Notes under the pieces: model-generated
What the model was told of the DNA's origin: nothing
Seen by the model: the letters and a program-made list of their open reading frames with translations, nothing else
Database searches by the model: none
Position numbers and translations under genes: made by a program
NCBI GenBank assembly: GCA_016717705.1
Contig: JADKFD010000085.1
Coordinates: 1 to 11,970 of the forward strand
Length of the DNA stretch: 11,970 bases
Direction of reading: 5' to 3'
Source: Rhodanobacteraceae bacterium
Lineage (GTDB): Bacteria > Pseudomonadota > Gammaproteobacteria > Xanthomonadales > SZUA-5
Shown here: one piece after another, positions 1-7,800 of the stretch
How positions within the stretch are numbered: the first letter of the stretch is position 1
How the letters are laid out: every line of letters begins with the position of its first letter

Positions 1-7
1 GATGAGC

Positions 8-35
8 TTTACCGGTGCGCGCTGGAGACTATGAT
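8..35 (+). promoter_or_regulatory. Possible sigma-70 promoter for the SDR gene
   Basis: TTTACC (8-13, four of six matches to TTGACA) and TATGAT (30-35, five of six matches to TATAAT) are separated by 16 bases. They would give a leader of about 48 bases before the ATG at 90. Two weak hexamers like this occur by chance often enough that this is only a candidate. The upstream gene is outside the window, so an operon promoter further left is equally possible. Confidence 0.25.
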
Positions 36-89
36 CAGGCCGCTGACAGCAGTGCGCTTCAGCCCCAATTCTCGAAGGCAGCCGGTCCC

Positions 90-995
90 ATGAATGCGAT
101 CCGATCTTTGTGCGTGGTATTGCTGCTGGCATCTGCCGTGGCTTTCGCGGAAACGCCGGCACCCAAACCAGCTACTGGCGCGCAGAAAGCTGTTTTGGTC
201 ACGGGCGCCAGCACCGGGATCGGCCGCAAGATCACCGAGCGGCTGGCCGCCGAGGGCTATTTCGTCTACGCCGGTGCGCGCAAGGACAAGGACCTGGCGG
301 AACTCGATGCCATCGACAACGTCCAGAGCGTGCGCCTCGACGTGACCCGCGCGGAGGACATCGCTGCTGCGGTCGAGACCATCACGCAAGGCGGGCGCGG
401 GCTTTACGGATTGGTGAACAACGCCGGCGTAGCCATCAGCGGACCGCTGACAGAGACCAGCGAGGACGACTTCCATTACCTGATGAACGTCAACCTCTAT
501 GGCCCCTACCGCGTCACCAAGGCCTTCGCCCCGCTGATCATTGCCGACAAGGGCCGCATCACGACGATCAGCTCGATCTCCGGAATCCTGTCGTCACCGA
601 ACCTTGGCGTCTACAGCATGAGCAAGCACGCCATGGAGGCCTTCGGCGACGCGCTCGCGGGCGAGCTGGCGCCGCTCGGCGTGCAGGTCAGCCTGATCGA
701 GCCGGGCAATTTCAATTCCGAGATCGGCCAGACCGCCGCCAAGCGCAAGGGTGTCGACTCACCCGCCGCAGATCGTTCGAAGTATCCCGAGCCCGATGCC
801 GTTGCCGAGGCCGCGCTGCACGCCTTGTCGGACGAGAATCCGAAACATCGATACATGGTCGTCCCGGAGCAGAAGGAAGCCGAGTGGACCATCAGGAAGG
901 CGATTCAGGAACTGGTGCAGCTCAACCAGGGGCATGCGTATTCCTACGATCGCGCTGCCCTGATCGAAATGCTGGATGCCGAACTCGCAAAGTAG
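90..995 (+). CDS. Exported or membrane-anchored short-chain dehydrogenase/reductase (SDR)
   Basis: A 301-residue classical SDR, predicted to be an NAD(P)(H)-dependent oxidoreductase; the substrate cannot be read from the sequence. The Rossmann cofactor motif TGASTGIG is at residues 38-45, NNAG at 110-113, a likely catalytic Asn at 135, catalytic Ser at about 162, and YSMSK with Tyr175/Lys179. The order and spacing are complete, so the enzyme looks active. The core is preceded by a hydrophobic segment (residues 5-20) ending AFA-ETPAP, which resembles a Sec signal peptide. I chose the ATG at 90 because it begins exactly at that segment and has GAAGG at 74-78. The same frame is open back to a GTG at 15, but that would bury the hydrophobic stretch. 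Cytosolic SDRs normally begin directly at the Rossmann fold, so the leader is unusual. It could also be an uncleaved membrane anchor with the enzyme on either side of the membrane. Confidence 0.9.
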   Translation: MNAIRSLCVVLLLASAVAFAETPAPKPATGAQKAVLVTGASTGIGRKITERLAAEGYFVYAGARKDKDLAELDAIDNVQSVRLDVTRAEDIAAAVETITQGGRGLYGLVNNAGVAISGPLTETSEDDFHYLMNVNLYGPYRVTKAFAPLIIADKGRITTISSISGILSSPNLGVYSMSKHAMEAFGDALAGELAPLGVQVSLIEPGNFNSEIGQTAAKRKGVDSPAADRSKYPEPDAVAEAALHALSDENPKHRYMVVPEQKEAEWTIRKAIQELVQLNQGHAYSYDRAALIEMLDAELAK

Positions 996-1012
996 ATTCT
1001 GCAATGGATGAG

Positions 1013-1033
1013 GAACCCACGCGGCGCGGGTTC
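1013..1033. terminator. Weak hairpin after the SDR gene
   Basis: GAACCC (1013-1018) and GGGTTC (1028-1033) form a perfect 6-bp stem, continued inside by two or three GC pairs after an A/C mismatch. It lies 18 bases after the SDR stop codon. There is no T-run, so it is not a classical intrinsic terminator. It may still stall polymerase or protect the 3' end. Confidence 0.3.
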
Positions 1034-1078
1034 AGAGGCGGCAATCTGCATGGTTCTGCAATGGGGGTTGAACGCCTC

Positions 1079-1103
1079 GCCTGGCGCGACCGGCACGCCA
1101 GGC
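1079..1103. repeat. Inverted repeat in the SDR to small-gene gap
   Basis: GCCTGGCG (1079-1086) and CGCCAGGC (1096-1103) form a perfect 8-bp stem with a 9-base loop. It sits about midway between the SDR stop and the next start. No T-tract follows. It could be part of the SDR 3' end or an operator for the downstream gene. The rest of 996-1188 shows nothing I can name. Confidence 0.35.
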
Positions 1104-1188
1104 TCCGCTAACTTATGCTCGTCGCCGGCGTCATCTCACGCCTGCTGCGACATCCGCGTCGCATGCAACTCCCAGCGAGCACAGCCTC

Positions 1189-1231
1189 ATGAAAATTCCC
1201 GTACCTTGCCTCCGTTCTGCTCGCATCCGCC
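1189..1231 (+). other. Out-of-frame start and signal peptide (probable +1 frameshift)
   Basis: The frame of the following gene reads KFPYLASVLLASALTLAPLA then HA, a textbook Sec signal peptide, but it is entered through TGA at 1190. The overlapping ATG at 1189-1191 is one base out of frame. Removing one A from the AAAA run at 1192-1195 gives ATG AAA TTC CCG and restores an uninterrupted open frame to 1696. This looks like a one-base insertion in a homopolymer, either real or a sequencing error. Confidence 0.75.
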
Positions 1232-1696
1232 TTGACTCTGGCCCCGCTGGCGCACGCGGACACGCTCGCCTACCCGTCGCCCGACGCGGCCAGCTTCATG
1301 GTCGACTATCCCGCGTCCTGGTCCTTGACACCCGGTGAGGCGGTTGGCGATTACCTGACCTTGATGAGCGAGGGCGGCACCACCTTGATGCTGCGGACCG
1401 TTTCGGGGAAATCGGAAGAGGTCGAGCAGGCGGTCAAGGATTCGATTGCTTACGTGCAGGAGAACTACAAGAACGTCGCGCTTTCCGAACCGGCCGACAG
1501 CACCCAGCGCGGGCTCTCGGGCTTTTTCACGACGGGCACTGCGACCGACGCGGAAATCGGTGACGTGAAGATCGGCATGGCGTGGTACGCGCTGAACGAC
1601 GGCACCATCGGCGAAATCTGGTTCGTAGGTCCGGCTGAAGATGCGGATGGAATCGGCGAAGCGGCGGCGATCCTCGACTCCCTGCGCAGCCCCTGA
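1232..1696 (+). CDS. Small secreted protein of unknown function (start codon disrupted)
   Basis: As written, the only usable in-frame starts are CTG at 1217 and TTG at 1232, both inside a signal peptide. The intended start is almost certainly the ATG at 1189, lost through the frameshift described separately. The mature protein would begin after AHA (about 1258) and be about 145 residues. It opens with a stretch containing SFMVDYPASWSL and has alternating beta-like segments ending in AAAILDSLRSP. The 'x-V-x-YP-x-x-W' opening and the size recall the PsbP/DcrB/Mog1-like alpha-beta fold seen in many small periplasmic proteins, but that is an impression of fold and not a functional call. No catalytic or metal-binding motif is visible, and there is no Cys for lipidation. 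It is convergent with the peroxidase gene across a REP-containing gap. Confidence 0.7.
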   Translation: MTLAPLAHADTLAYPSPDAASFMVDYPASWSLTPGEAVGDYLTLMSEGGTTLMLRTVSGKSEEVEQAVKDSIAYVQENYKNVALSEPADSTQRGLSGFFTTGTATDAEIGDVKIGMAWYALNDGTIGEIWFVGPAEDADGIGEAAAILDSLRSP

Positions 1697-1720
1697 TTCG
1701 GCTGCTGCAGCAGAAACAAC

Positions 1721-1747
1721 GCGATGGCCGGAATACCCGGCCATTGC
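1721..1747. terminator. GC-rich hairpin after the small secreted-protein gene
   Basis: The arms at 1721-1731 and 1737-1747 pair over 11 positions (ATGGCCGG with CCGGCCAT, plus three further pairs including one G-T) around the 5-base loop AATAC. It begins 24 bases after the stop at 1696. No T-run follows, so intrinsic termination is uncertain. Confidence 0.45.
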
Positions 1748-1809
1748 GTCGACGTAATGAATGCACATCCACCAACCGCCCACGGGCGATGAACCGTAGC
1801 TTGCCGTGA

Positions 1810-1900
1810 ATGCAGGTCACGTTGGCCGCGCTTTTCGGCCTACGTGACCATCGCGCTCACGTTGTCAGGTCGCCCGCGACGCGGGCAACCTGACCTGCAT
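1810..1900. repeat. Inverted pair of REP-like palindromes (BIME-like element)
   Basis: The left palindrome (1815-1849) has arms GGTCACGT/ACGTGACC, a T/T mismatch, then GGCCG/CGGCC around a 7-base loop. The right palindrome (1864-1894) has GTCAGGT/ACCTGAC, one mismatch, then GCCCGC/GCGGGC around the loop GAC. Read in reverse complement from 1900, the right unit begins ATGCAGGTCAGGTTGCCCGCG. The left unit from 1810 reads ATGCAGGTCACGTTGGCCGC then G. They match at 19 of 21 positions, and both differences are compensated on the opposite arm of the stem. The two units therefore face each other, and the outer ATGCAGGTCA/TGACCTGCAT can also pair. This arrangement matches bacterial REP/BIME elements, here between convergent genes. 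No RAYT transposase is in the window. Confidence 0.7.
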
Positions 1901-1954
1901 CCATCGTTCTGGGTGGCGACGAAGCCAACGCCGCGTCCGTTGATTACCGCCGGC

Positions 1955-3619
1955 CTATTCGAAATCGCCCGCGAAAATCGCATCCGGCAGCGGGTCAAAG
2001 AGGGTGAAACTCACGACTGGCGTCACGGCTGTTCCGCCGGCTGCGGCCGGATCGCTGACATAGGCGCGTCCCCAGAGCGTCTGTCCAACGGTCAAACCCG
2101 CCGCCGAAAGATCCAGTTGTACAGAAGCCTGTCCCGCAGCCGCACCGCTGCCGTCCAGCGTGAACGCCACATTGGCCACGTCTCCGTTCGGCGTACTCAG
2201 CGGCAGTCCGGGATCTTCGCTGGCAATGACCAGTACGCCCTGGGCACCCCCGAGCGCTTGGGAAACCACCACCGTGAAGTTGACGTTGCCCAGCAGCGGC
2301 GGCTCCAGTGCGGTCAGTTGCGGCACGCTGCCTCCGCTGCCCGGGCGTCCGACGCCGCTGATCTGCGGCACCCGGTTGCTTTCGCTGTACAAGGTCGGCC
2401 GATCGAAGGGCGGCAGCTCGGCCGTGACCCGCGGGTCGGTCAGCGGCCTGCGCATGAAGGCCAGCAGCGCGGCCTTCTGCGCCGGAGTCCAGTTGCGCGG
2501 ACGCACGCGCGGATCCTTGTTCGGCGCGCTGAAATCACCGCCGCGGTTGTAGAACTCGACGACATCTTCAAGCGTCGCGAAACGGCCGTTGTGCATGTAC
2601 GGCGCGCGTTCGCCAAGGCCACGCAATCCCGGCGTCAACATCGCTCCGAGCATCGCGGCATCACTGTCGAATGCACCCCGGCCAGGGTCTTCGGCGGGCG
2701 GCCGGACGCCGATGTAGTGGAAGCGTCCATCGGTGAACAGTGGGCCGGAGTGACAGAAGGTGCAGTCATTGGTCTGGAACAGCTGTTGGCCTTGCAGTTC
2801 CTGCGCCGTCAGCGATGGCGTTCCGGCCAGATGTGCATCGAGTGGCGCCTGATCGGCGATCAAGCTGCGCTCGTAGCTGGCAATCGCCATGGCCAGTCGC
2901 GCCGGCGTGATCTCGGCGCTGCCAAAGGCCAGCGCAAACAGTTCCGGATAGCTGCGCGAACCGATCTGCTCGCGCAAGGCGAGCGGGATGTCGCTGGCCA
3001 ATGCCAGCGGTCGCACGCCGGCCAGGCGCGCGCCGAGGCTGCCGAGGGTGACGCCGGAATGACCCATTTCGCTGGTGTTGACCAGCGGTCCCAGCGCCTG
3101 GTTCTCCAGCGCGGCGTAATTGGGCAGCAGCACCTGATTGGTCAGCGGATCGCGGAAATAGCTGTCGGCCCGGCCATCCCAGAACAGCGAACCGGCGAAG
3201 GCGGCATTGACCACCGTGCCGGCCTTGCGCCGTCCGACTCGCGGTCGCAGCCCGAACAGCGGATCGACCTGATAGTTTCCCAGCGCGTCATGCGCCGGCA
3301 CGCCGGGCGAGCCGATGCTGTCGTCCGCGTTGCCGAGCACACCATCGGGGCCTGGATGGCGCGCCGCGTCGCCCGCCAGTGCGCTGCGCGGATCGCTGCC
3401 CGCAGCCTGCGGCCGGTGGCAGGTGCCGCAGGCCACGGTTCCGGTGAGCGACAGCTGCTCGTCCCAGAACAAGGCCTTGCCCAGAGCAATCTTGGCGGCG
3501 GTCAGTGGATTGCCGGCCGGAACCGGCAGTTCGCCAAACGCAGTCTGTTGCGCCCACGCAGTGCTGGCCAGCAAGCTCGCTGCGGCGATCATCAATCCTG
3601 TCAGCAAGCGGTCAAGCAC
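1955..3619 (-). CDS. Secreted diheme cytochrome c peroxidase / MauG-family protein with C-terminal extension
   Basis: This 554-residue protein starts at GTG and has a signal peptide ending near AWA (residue 23), so it is periplasmic or beyond. Two c-type heme sites are present, CGTCH at 64-68 and CTFCH at 286-290, the hallmark of the bacterial peroxidase/MauG family. Other family landmarks are FWD-GRA near 146-151, SEMGH at 183-187, and YMHNGRFATL at 341-350 followed by VVEFYNRGGDF. The core ends near residue 400. Compared with about 320-350 residues for a simple peroxidase, the protein carries an insert around 70-130 (with GPDGVLGNADD) and about 130 extra C-terminal residues. That extension looks like a beta-rich module (GSGGSVPQL, then LGNVNFTVVVS) ending in IFAGDFE. 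The likely reaction is peroxide reduction or oxidation of an unknown substrate or protein. The natural electron donor is not evident. It may be co-transcribed with the LamG gene 132 bp upstream. Confidence 0.93.
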   Translation of the reverse strand: MLDRLLTGLMIAAASLLASTAWAQQTAFGELPVPAGNPLTAAKIALGKALFWDEQLSLTGTVACGTCHRPQAAGSDPRSALAGDAARHPGPDGVLGNADDSIGSPGVPAHDALGNYQVDPLFGLRPRVGRRKAGTVVNAAFAGSLFWDGRADSYFRDPLTNQVLLPNYAALENQALGPLVNTSEMGHSGVTLGSLGARLAGVRPLALASDIPLALREQIGSRSYPELFALAFGSAEITPARLAMAIASYERSLIADQAPLDAHLAGTPSLTAQELQGQQLFQTNDCTFCHSGPLFTDGRFHYIGVRPPAEDPGRGAFDSDAAMLGAMLTPGLRGLGERAPYMHNGRFATLEDVVEFYNRGGDFSAPNKDPRVRPRNWTPAQKAALLAFMRRPLTDPRVTAELPPFDRPTLYSESNRVPQISGVGRPGSGGSVPQLTALEPPLLGNVNFTVVVSQALGGAQGVLVIASEDPGLPLSTPNGDVANVAFTLDGSGAAAGQASVQLDLSAAGLTVGQTLWGRAYVSDPAAAGGTAVTPVVSFTLFDPLPDAIFAGDFE

Positions 3620-3622
3620 GGC

Positions 3623-3630
3623 CCTTCTCT
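3623..3630 (-). promoter_or_regulatory. Ribosome binding site supporting the GTG start of the peroxidase
   Basis: On the minus strand AGAGAAGG ends three bases before the GTG start at 3619. This purine-rich site, together with the signal peptide that begins directly at the GTG, fixes the start although the codon is not ATG. The spacing is on the short side. Confidence 0.55.
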
Positions 3631-3751
3631 TGCAATCCCACTACCAGCCAATTCGCTGCTCGCAGCCGGAATGAGCATCCAGGCCGTCGCGATGGCGCGC
3701 CTTTTTGCGCAAGTCCAAGGATAGAGGATTGGCAATCGGGATCGCGATGGC

Positions 3752-4513
3752 CTACTCGAAGCCGTCGCTGAACAGCGACACGGCGAAGGGCGCGATGCTG
3801 GGCACGCGCAACGGATCGTCGCTGGCGATTTGCGCGTTGGCGCCCAGGGTGCCATTCAGTGCGTGCGGTGTGGAATCGAGCACCAGTTGGCTGTCCACCG
3901 CTTCCTCAAAGCGCCAGGTGCCGATCAGGCCCGGCGTGGCGGGATCGATGATCTGATCAAGGTTCTGCTGAATCTGCGTTGGGCTACGCGCCACGTTCCA
4001 CAGGCGGACGTCGTCGAGGTCGCCCTGGAATCGCGCCGCGCAGTCGGTGACGCCGCCAATCCAGAATGCGGCGGCATTCGCGCCGGATATCGTGCACAAG
4101 CCCTCGCCGGCAAGATTTCCGTTGGTGTAGATGCGGGTGCCGGCCGAGTCGGCGACGACCGCAACGTGTGTCCAACGATCAGCCGGGACACCGGTCGCGT
4201 TGGTGGCGCAGGCACCGGAGTTGAAGATCAGGAACGAGCCCACGCTGCCGTACACGAGGTAGTTGCAGGACTGGCAGGCGTCGGAGCACGTACCGCGTTT
4301 GCCGAGGATGTGCCACTCGCCGACACTTGGCGGCTTCATCCAGAACTCGATGGTCAGGTCGCCGCCGTCGGCAATCGTCAGAGCACTGTCGTGGGGGACG
4401 GCAACGTGGTCGTTGGCGCCGTCAAAGCGCAGCGCCTGCTGTGCCGCAAGAGGTGTGGCCAGCGTGCTCATCAACACAAGTGCCACGAGCAGCCTGGAGT
4501 GAATCTGGCGCAT
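3752..4513 (-). CDS. Secreted LamG/concanavalin A-like domain protein with C-terminal FE tag
   Basis: This 253-residue protein has a signal peptide ending near PLAAQ (residue 25) and then a single LamG-type jelly-roll domain (roughly residues 27-185). The diagnostic strands are ALRFDGANDHVAVP (27-40), LTIEFWMKP (53-61), WTHVAVVADSAGTRIYTNG (114-132) and the closing FQGDLDDVRLWNVAR (162-176). A short WRFEEA/LVLDS region follows, then a tail ending SLFSDGFE. Six cysteines (residues 76, 80, 83, 102, 140 and 158) suggest disulfides, consistent with export. The family usually binds carbohydrate or protein ligands, often with Ca2+, but the ligand here is unknown and no enzyme domain is attached. 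The ATG is preceded by GGAG about 8 bases upstream. It is the first gene on this strand and the peroxidase follows. A dyad lies about 55 bases upstream of the start. Confidence 0.88.
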   Translation of the reverse strand: MRQIHSRLLVALVLMSTLATPLAAQQALRFDGANDHVAVPHDSALTIADGGDLTIEFWMKPPSVGEWHILGKRGTCSDACQSCNYLVYGSVGSFLIFNSGACATNATGVPADRWTHVAVVADSAGTRIYTNGNLAGEGLCTISGANAAAFWIGGVTDCAARFQGDLDDVRLWNVARSPTQIQQNLDQIIDPATPGLIGTWRFEEAVDSQLVLDSTPHALNGTLGANAQIASDDPLRVPSIAPFAVSLFSDGFE

Positions 4514-4853
4514 GAACGGGCTCCATGTCCGTGCGCCTGAAACTTCTACAGGGCAGGGATGTCAGTGCGTTGATCCTGATCAACAGGCCGTGCGTGGCTT
4601 GATCTGGCGGTAGGCAACGGCGTGCTCGTCGGCGCCATTGGACAGGCGACCGACGCGGCGAGCTTTGTTTGGGCTCTTTCGTTCCCGCTCCGGCCAATCG
4701 ACTGCCTGAGATCGTCGGGTTGAGGGCAAACACGGGTCATGGTCGTTGCTGCGCTGCTCCGCCGCGACGCAGGCAGCCACCGAACCAGCGCCAGTTGATT
4801 GCCAGCGTGATCGCGGGCAGCCTCGGACCATCGCCTCGCGGAGCCAGGTGCCC
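4514..4853. other. Divergent intergenic region between the LamG and macroglobulin genes
   Basis: These 340 bases must hold the promoters for both divergent genes. I found no convincing pair of -10/-35 hexamers for either direction. Apart from the dyad at 4569-4584 and a GGAG at 4840-4843 serving the macroglobulin, nothing stands out. The macroglobulin frame stays open back to 4746, but that stretch lacks any signal-peptide character and is probably leader. Confidence 0.5.
4569..4584. promoter_or_regulatory. Perfect dyad, candidate operator
   Basis: GTTGATC and GATCAAC (7-bp arms, 2-base centre CT) form a perfect 16-bp dyad. It lies 56 bases upstream of the LamG start and 270 bases upstream of the macroglobulin start. 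The size and symmetry fit a homodimeric regulator site. No regulator gene is in the window and I cannot assign a family. Confidence 0.35.
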
Positions 4854-7800
4854 ATGATCCCGATCCTGCTGGCTGCGAGCTTGCTGCTTGCTGCGGCTGC
4901 GACTCCCTCAGTGGAGGTCGAACGCTACGACCAGCAGGTGATGCTGGAGATCGATCTCGGTCGCGAAGTCCAACCCTATGCCACCGGCGACGGCGGGCCC
5001 GGCTTGATCCGCAGCGTTCCGGACTGGCCCTGGCGCTGCCAGATCAGCGATCTGGCGCAACTCAGCTGCCGCGCGCCCGCAGCTGCGGTGCCGATGGCCA
5101 CGCCGTTTCGTATCGAATTGATTGCCCCGCTGTACGACCGCGCGGGTGAGCGCCTGCCCGCGCTGGTGCTGGAAGCGGATACCGGAGCGCCCGAGGTCTG
5201 GTTTGATGTGCGCTGGGTCGGCGATACGCCGCATCTGGTCGCGCGCGCCAACCAGCCGATCGATCCGGCCAGCCTGCAATCGGCGCTGCGCTTGGTGGCC
5301 TTGGACGGCGCCGGGGCAGGGCAGGTCGAGGTGGCCGCACTGCCGCCGGAACTGCACGAGGACGACGGTCGCCTGAATGGCGACGATTGGAGTTTCGAAC
5401 TGCGCCTGCTGGGTCTGACGCCCGGCGCGCGCTACGAACTGCATCTGGATCCAGGACTGCGCAGCCTGGTGGGACCTCTGCCGGGCACGGGTAGCGCAAA
5501 GGTATTCGCCATCGAGGCGCCCGGCCCGATGTACCTCGGACTGAGTTGCGGACGGTACACCTGGGAGCGCGCTGAGCCGCCCTGCGATCCGCAGTCCGGC
5601 GCCAACCTGCGCTTCCACGGACGGCCGGATGCGGCCAGTCTGAAAGCGCTGATCGGGCGCCTGGAAGCGGCTGGCCTGCGAGCGGCCGATGAACTGGAAC
5701 CGGCATGGGGCGAGGGTTACGGGCCGCGCCAGTTGCGCCTGGACCTCGATGGTCTTGAGTCGCAGCGTGACTACCGCATCGCGCTGCCGCCCTTGCGCGA
5801 TGCCGCGGGCCTTGCGGCGCGCGAGATCGCTGAACTGCGATTTGCGACAGGCGTTCGCAAGCCGCGCATCACGCTGGAACCGGCCGTGGCCCTGGCACCG
5901 GCCAGCCCGCTGCTGTGGCTTGCCGGGATCCGCCGCCCGCTGCTGTCGCAGATCTGGCTCGACGCCAGCGGCATCCGTCATCAGCTGCAGTCGCGCCCGT
6001 GGCGCTGGCGCGTGCCGGCGGACCCGGTGGCCTTTCCGCTGCCGCCGTCGCCTGCGGGGCTGGTTGCGGCCGGTGGCATCGAATGGCTGCGCGTTGGCCA
6101 GTCGGGCAAGCAAGTCACCGGCTTGCGCCTGCATGCGCCGTTCGCGCTGCATGCCCTGCGTGACGCCGAGCACACCTGGGTCTGGCTCACCGACTGGCAG
6201 GACGCCGCGCCGCTGGCCGGTGCGCAAGTGGACGTGGTGCGCATCGACGCCGACGGCACACTGCAGGCATCACCCGAACCCCAGGCCACCAGCGATGCGC
6301 GCGGCCTTGCCCGGCTGGACTTGCCGGATCGACCTTACTGGTATCCGGACGAACGCGAACGCTGGCTGCGGGCGCGCCTCGACGGGCGCACGGTTTACCT
6401 GCCACTGCGCTTGGTCGAAGCGCTGGACGATGACCATGACTACTATGGCACCACCTGGGGCCAGGGCGAGCTGCGCGCCTTCGTGCTCACCGACAAGCCG
6501 ATCTACCGGCCTGGCGAGCGGGTGCGCTTCCAGGCCTGGCTGCGTCGTCGCGATGGCCTGGGCGCGCTGGGAGAGCGCCCGCCGCAGTCCGTGGCGATCG
6601 CCATCAAGTCCAGTTGGGGCGATGCCGATGACTTTGTCGGGCAGAACTTTGCCGTGGACGCGGGCGGCATTGTCGCTGGCGAAATCAAGTTGCCCGACAA
6701 TGCCGGCGACGAGCTTTACGGCTGGAGCATCGCTGCCGGCGAGGATGAGATCGAATCGACCTCGACCTTCTTGATCAGCCGCGGTGAACCCCTCACGCTG
6801 GCGGTGGATATTGCCGATCCCCCCGCGCAACTGCGCCCCGACAGCGAGGTGGAGCTGGCCATTTCCGCGGCCTATTTCAGCGCTGGCGCCGCGGCCGGGT
6901 TGGAGCTTGGCGCGCACGGTATCACCCGGCCCGGATTTGCCCAGGAGGTATTTCCGGACTGGGCCGACTACACCTTTGCCAACGGCAGCAACGACCCGAC
7001 GCTTACCGAGGGCTGCGCCGACGGCGATCGGGAACTGGCGCGCGGGGTGGATTTTGCCGCGGTCGCCAGCGACAACGCGGGGCACGCCAAGGTCAGTGGG
7101 GAGGTGCGGCTGTCCTGCGACTTCGGCATCGTCGAGCTTGCCGCGTACGCCAGCCTGCCCGACCTGAATGCCGCTTACGGCCCCACCCGGCGCCTGCCGT
7201 TGCGCGCAGACCGGGAATTTCTCGGCTTGCGCGTGCTGCCAGCCGATGCCGAGCACCCGCAGCGCCGCGTGCAGGCGGTGCTGCTCGACCGTGACGGCCA
7301 GCCGCGCCAGCAGGTCAAGGTGCCACTGCAACTGGAGCAATGGAAGGACGCGCTCTGGCAATCCGCGGGTGAATGCACGCTCAGCGCCGACGGTCTGGAT
7401 AGCTGTCCCCTGGCGGCCGGCAGCAGCCTGCGCATCACGGCACAGGCCGGCACGGCGCGGACGGTGACCCTGGAGGACTGGGACTGGGGCGCCGCGCCGC
7501 AGGACCGCCCGCTGCTGCACGCGCAATGGGACGGCGAGCGTCTGCGCTTCCAGGCGCCGCTGGCGGGCGCCGGCAGCGCCCTGCTCAGCATCGAGCAGGA
7601 CCGGCTGCTGTTGGCGCGTACCCTGCATTTTCAAGGCGGCGCGATCAGCGGAGAACTCGATGCCGCGGACTTGCCGGCCGGCGATTTCGACCTGGCCTTG
7701 CTGATCGCACCGGCGGCCGACGCGCAGACGCCGCGTCCGGTCGCGCAGCGCCTGCGCACGCGCGTCGTCGGGCGGCCTGAGGCGGTGTCCTCGCGATTGT

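Noticed and set aside
15..89. GTG start for the SDR at position 15
   Set aside because: It would add 25 polar residues before a signal peptide, and the ATG at 90 has a better placed Shine-Dalgarno.
110..1111. A 333-codon frame overlapping the SDR on the same strand
   Set aside because: The composition is dominated by Arg and Gly with no recognisable fold, while the SDR frame has every family motif.
3690..3720. Possible terminator around GGCGCGCCTTTTTGCGC between the LamG and peroxidase genes
   Set aside because: The T-run lies within the loop and not after a stem, and it is on the wrong side for minus-strand transcription.
1844..3724. A 626-codon open frame antisense to the heme peroxidase
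   Set aside because: Low-complexity Arg/Gln-rich translation with no motif. The opposite strand encodes a clear diheme protein with a signal peptide.
4746..4853. An earlier start for the macroglobulin at 4746
   Set aside because: The added 36 residues are not signal-like. The ATG at 4854 directly begins a hydrophobic leader and has GGAG at a suitable distance.
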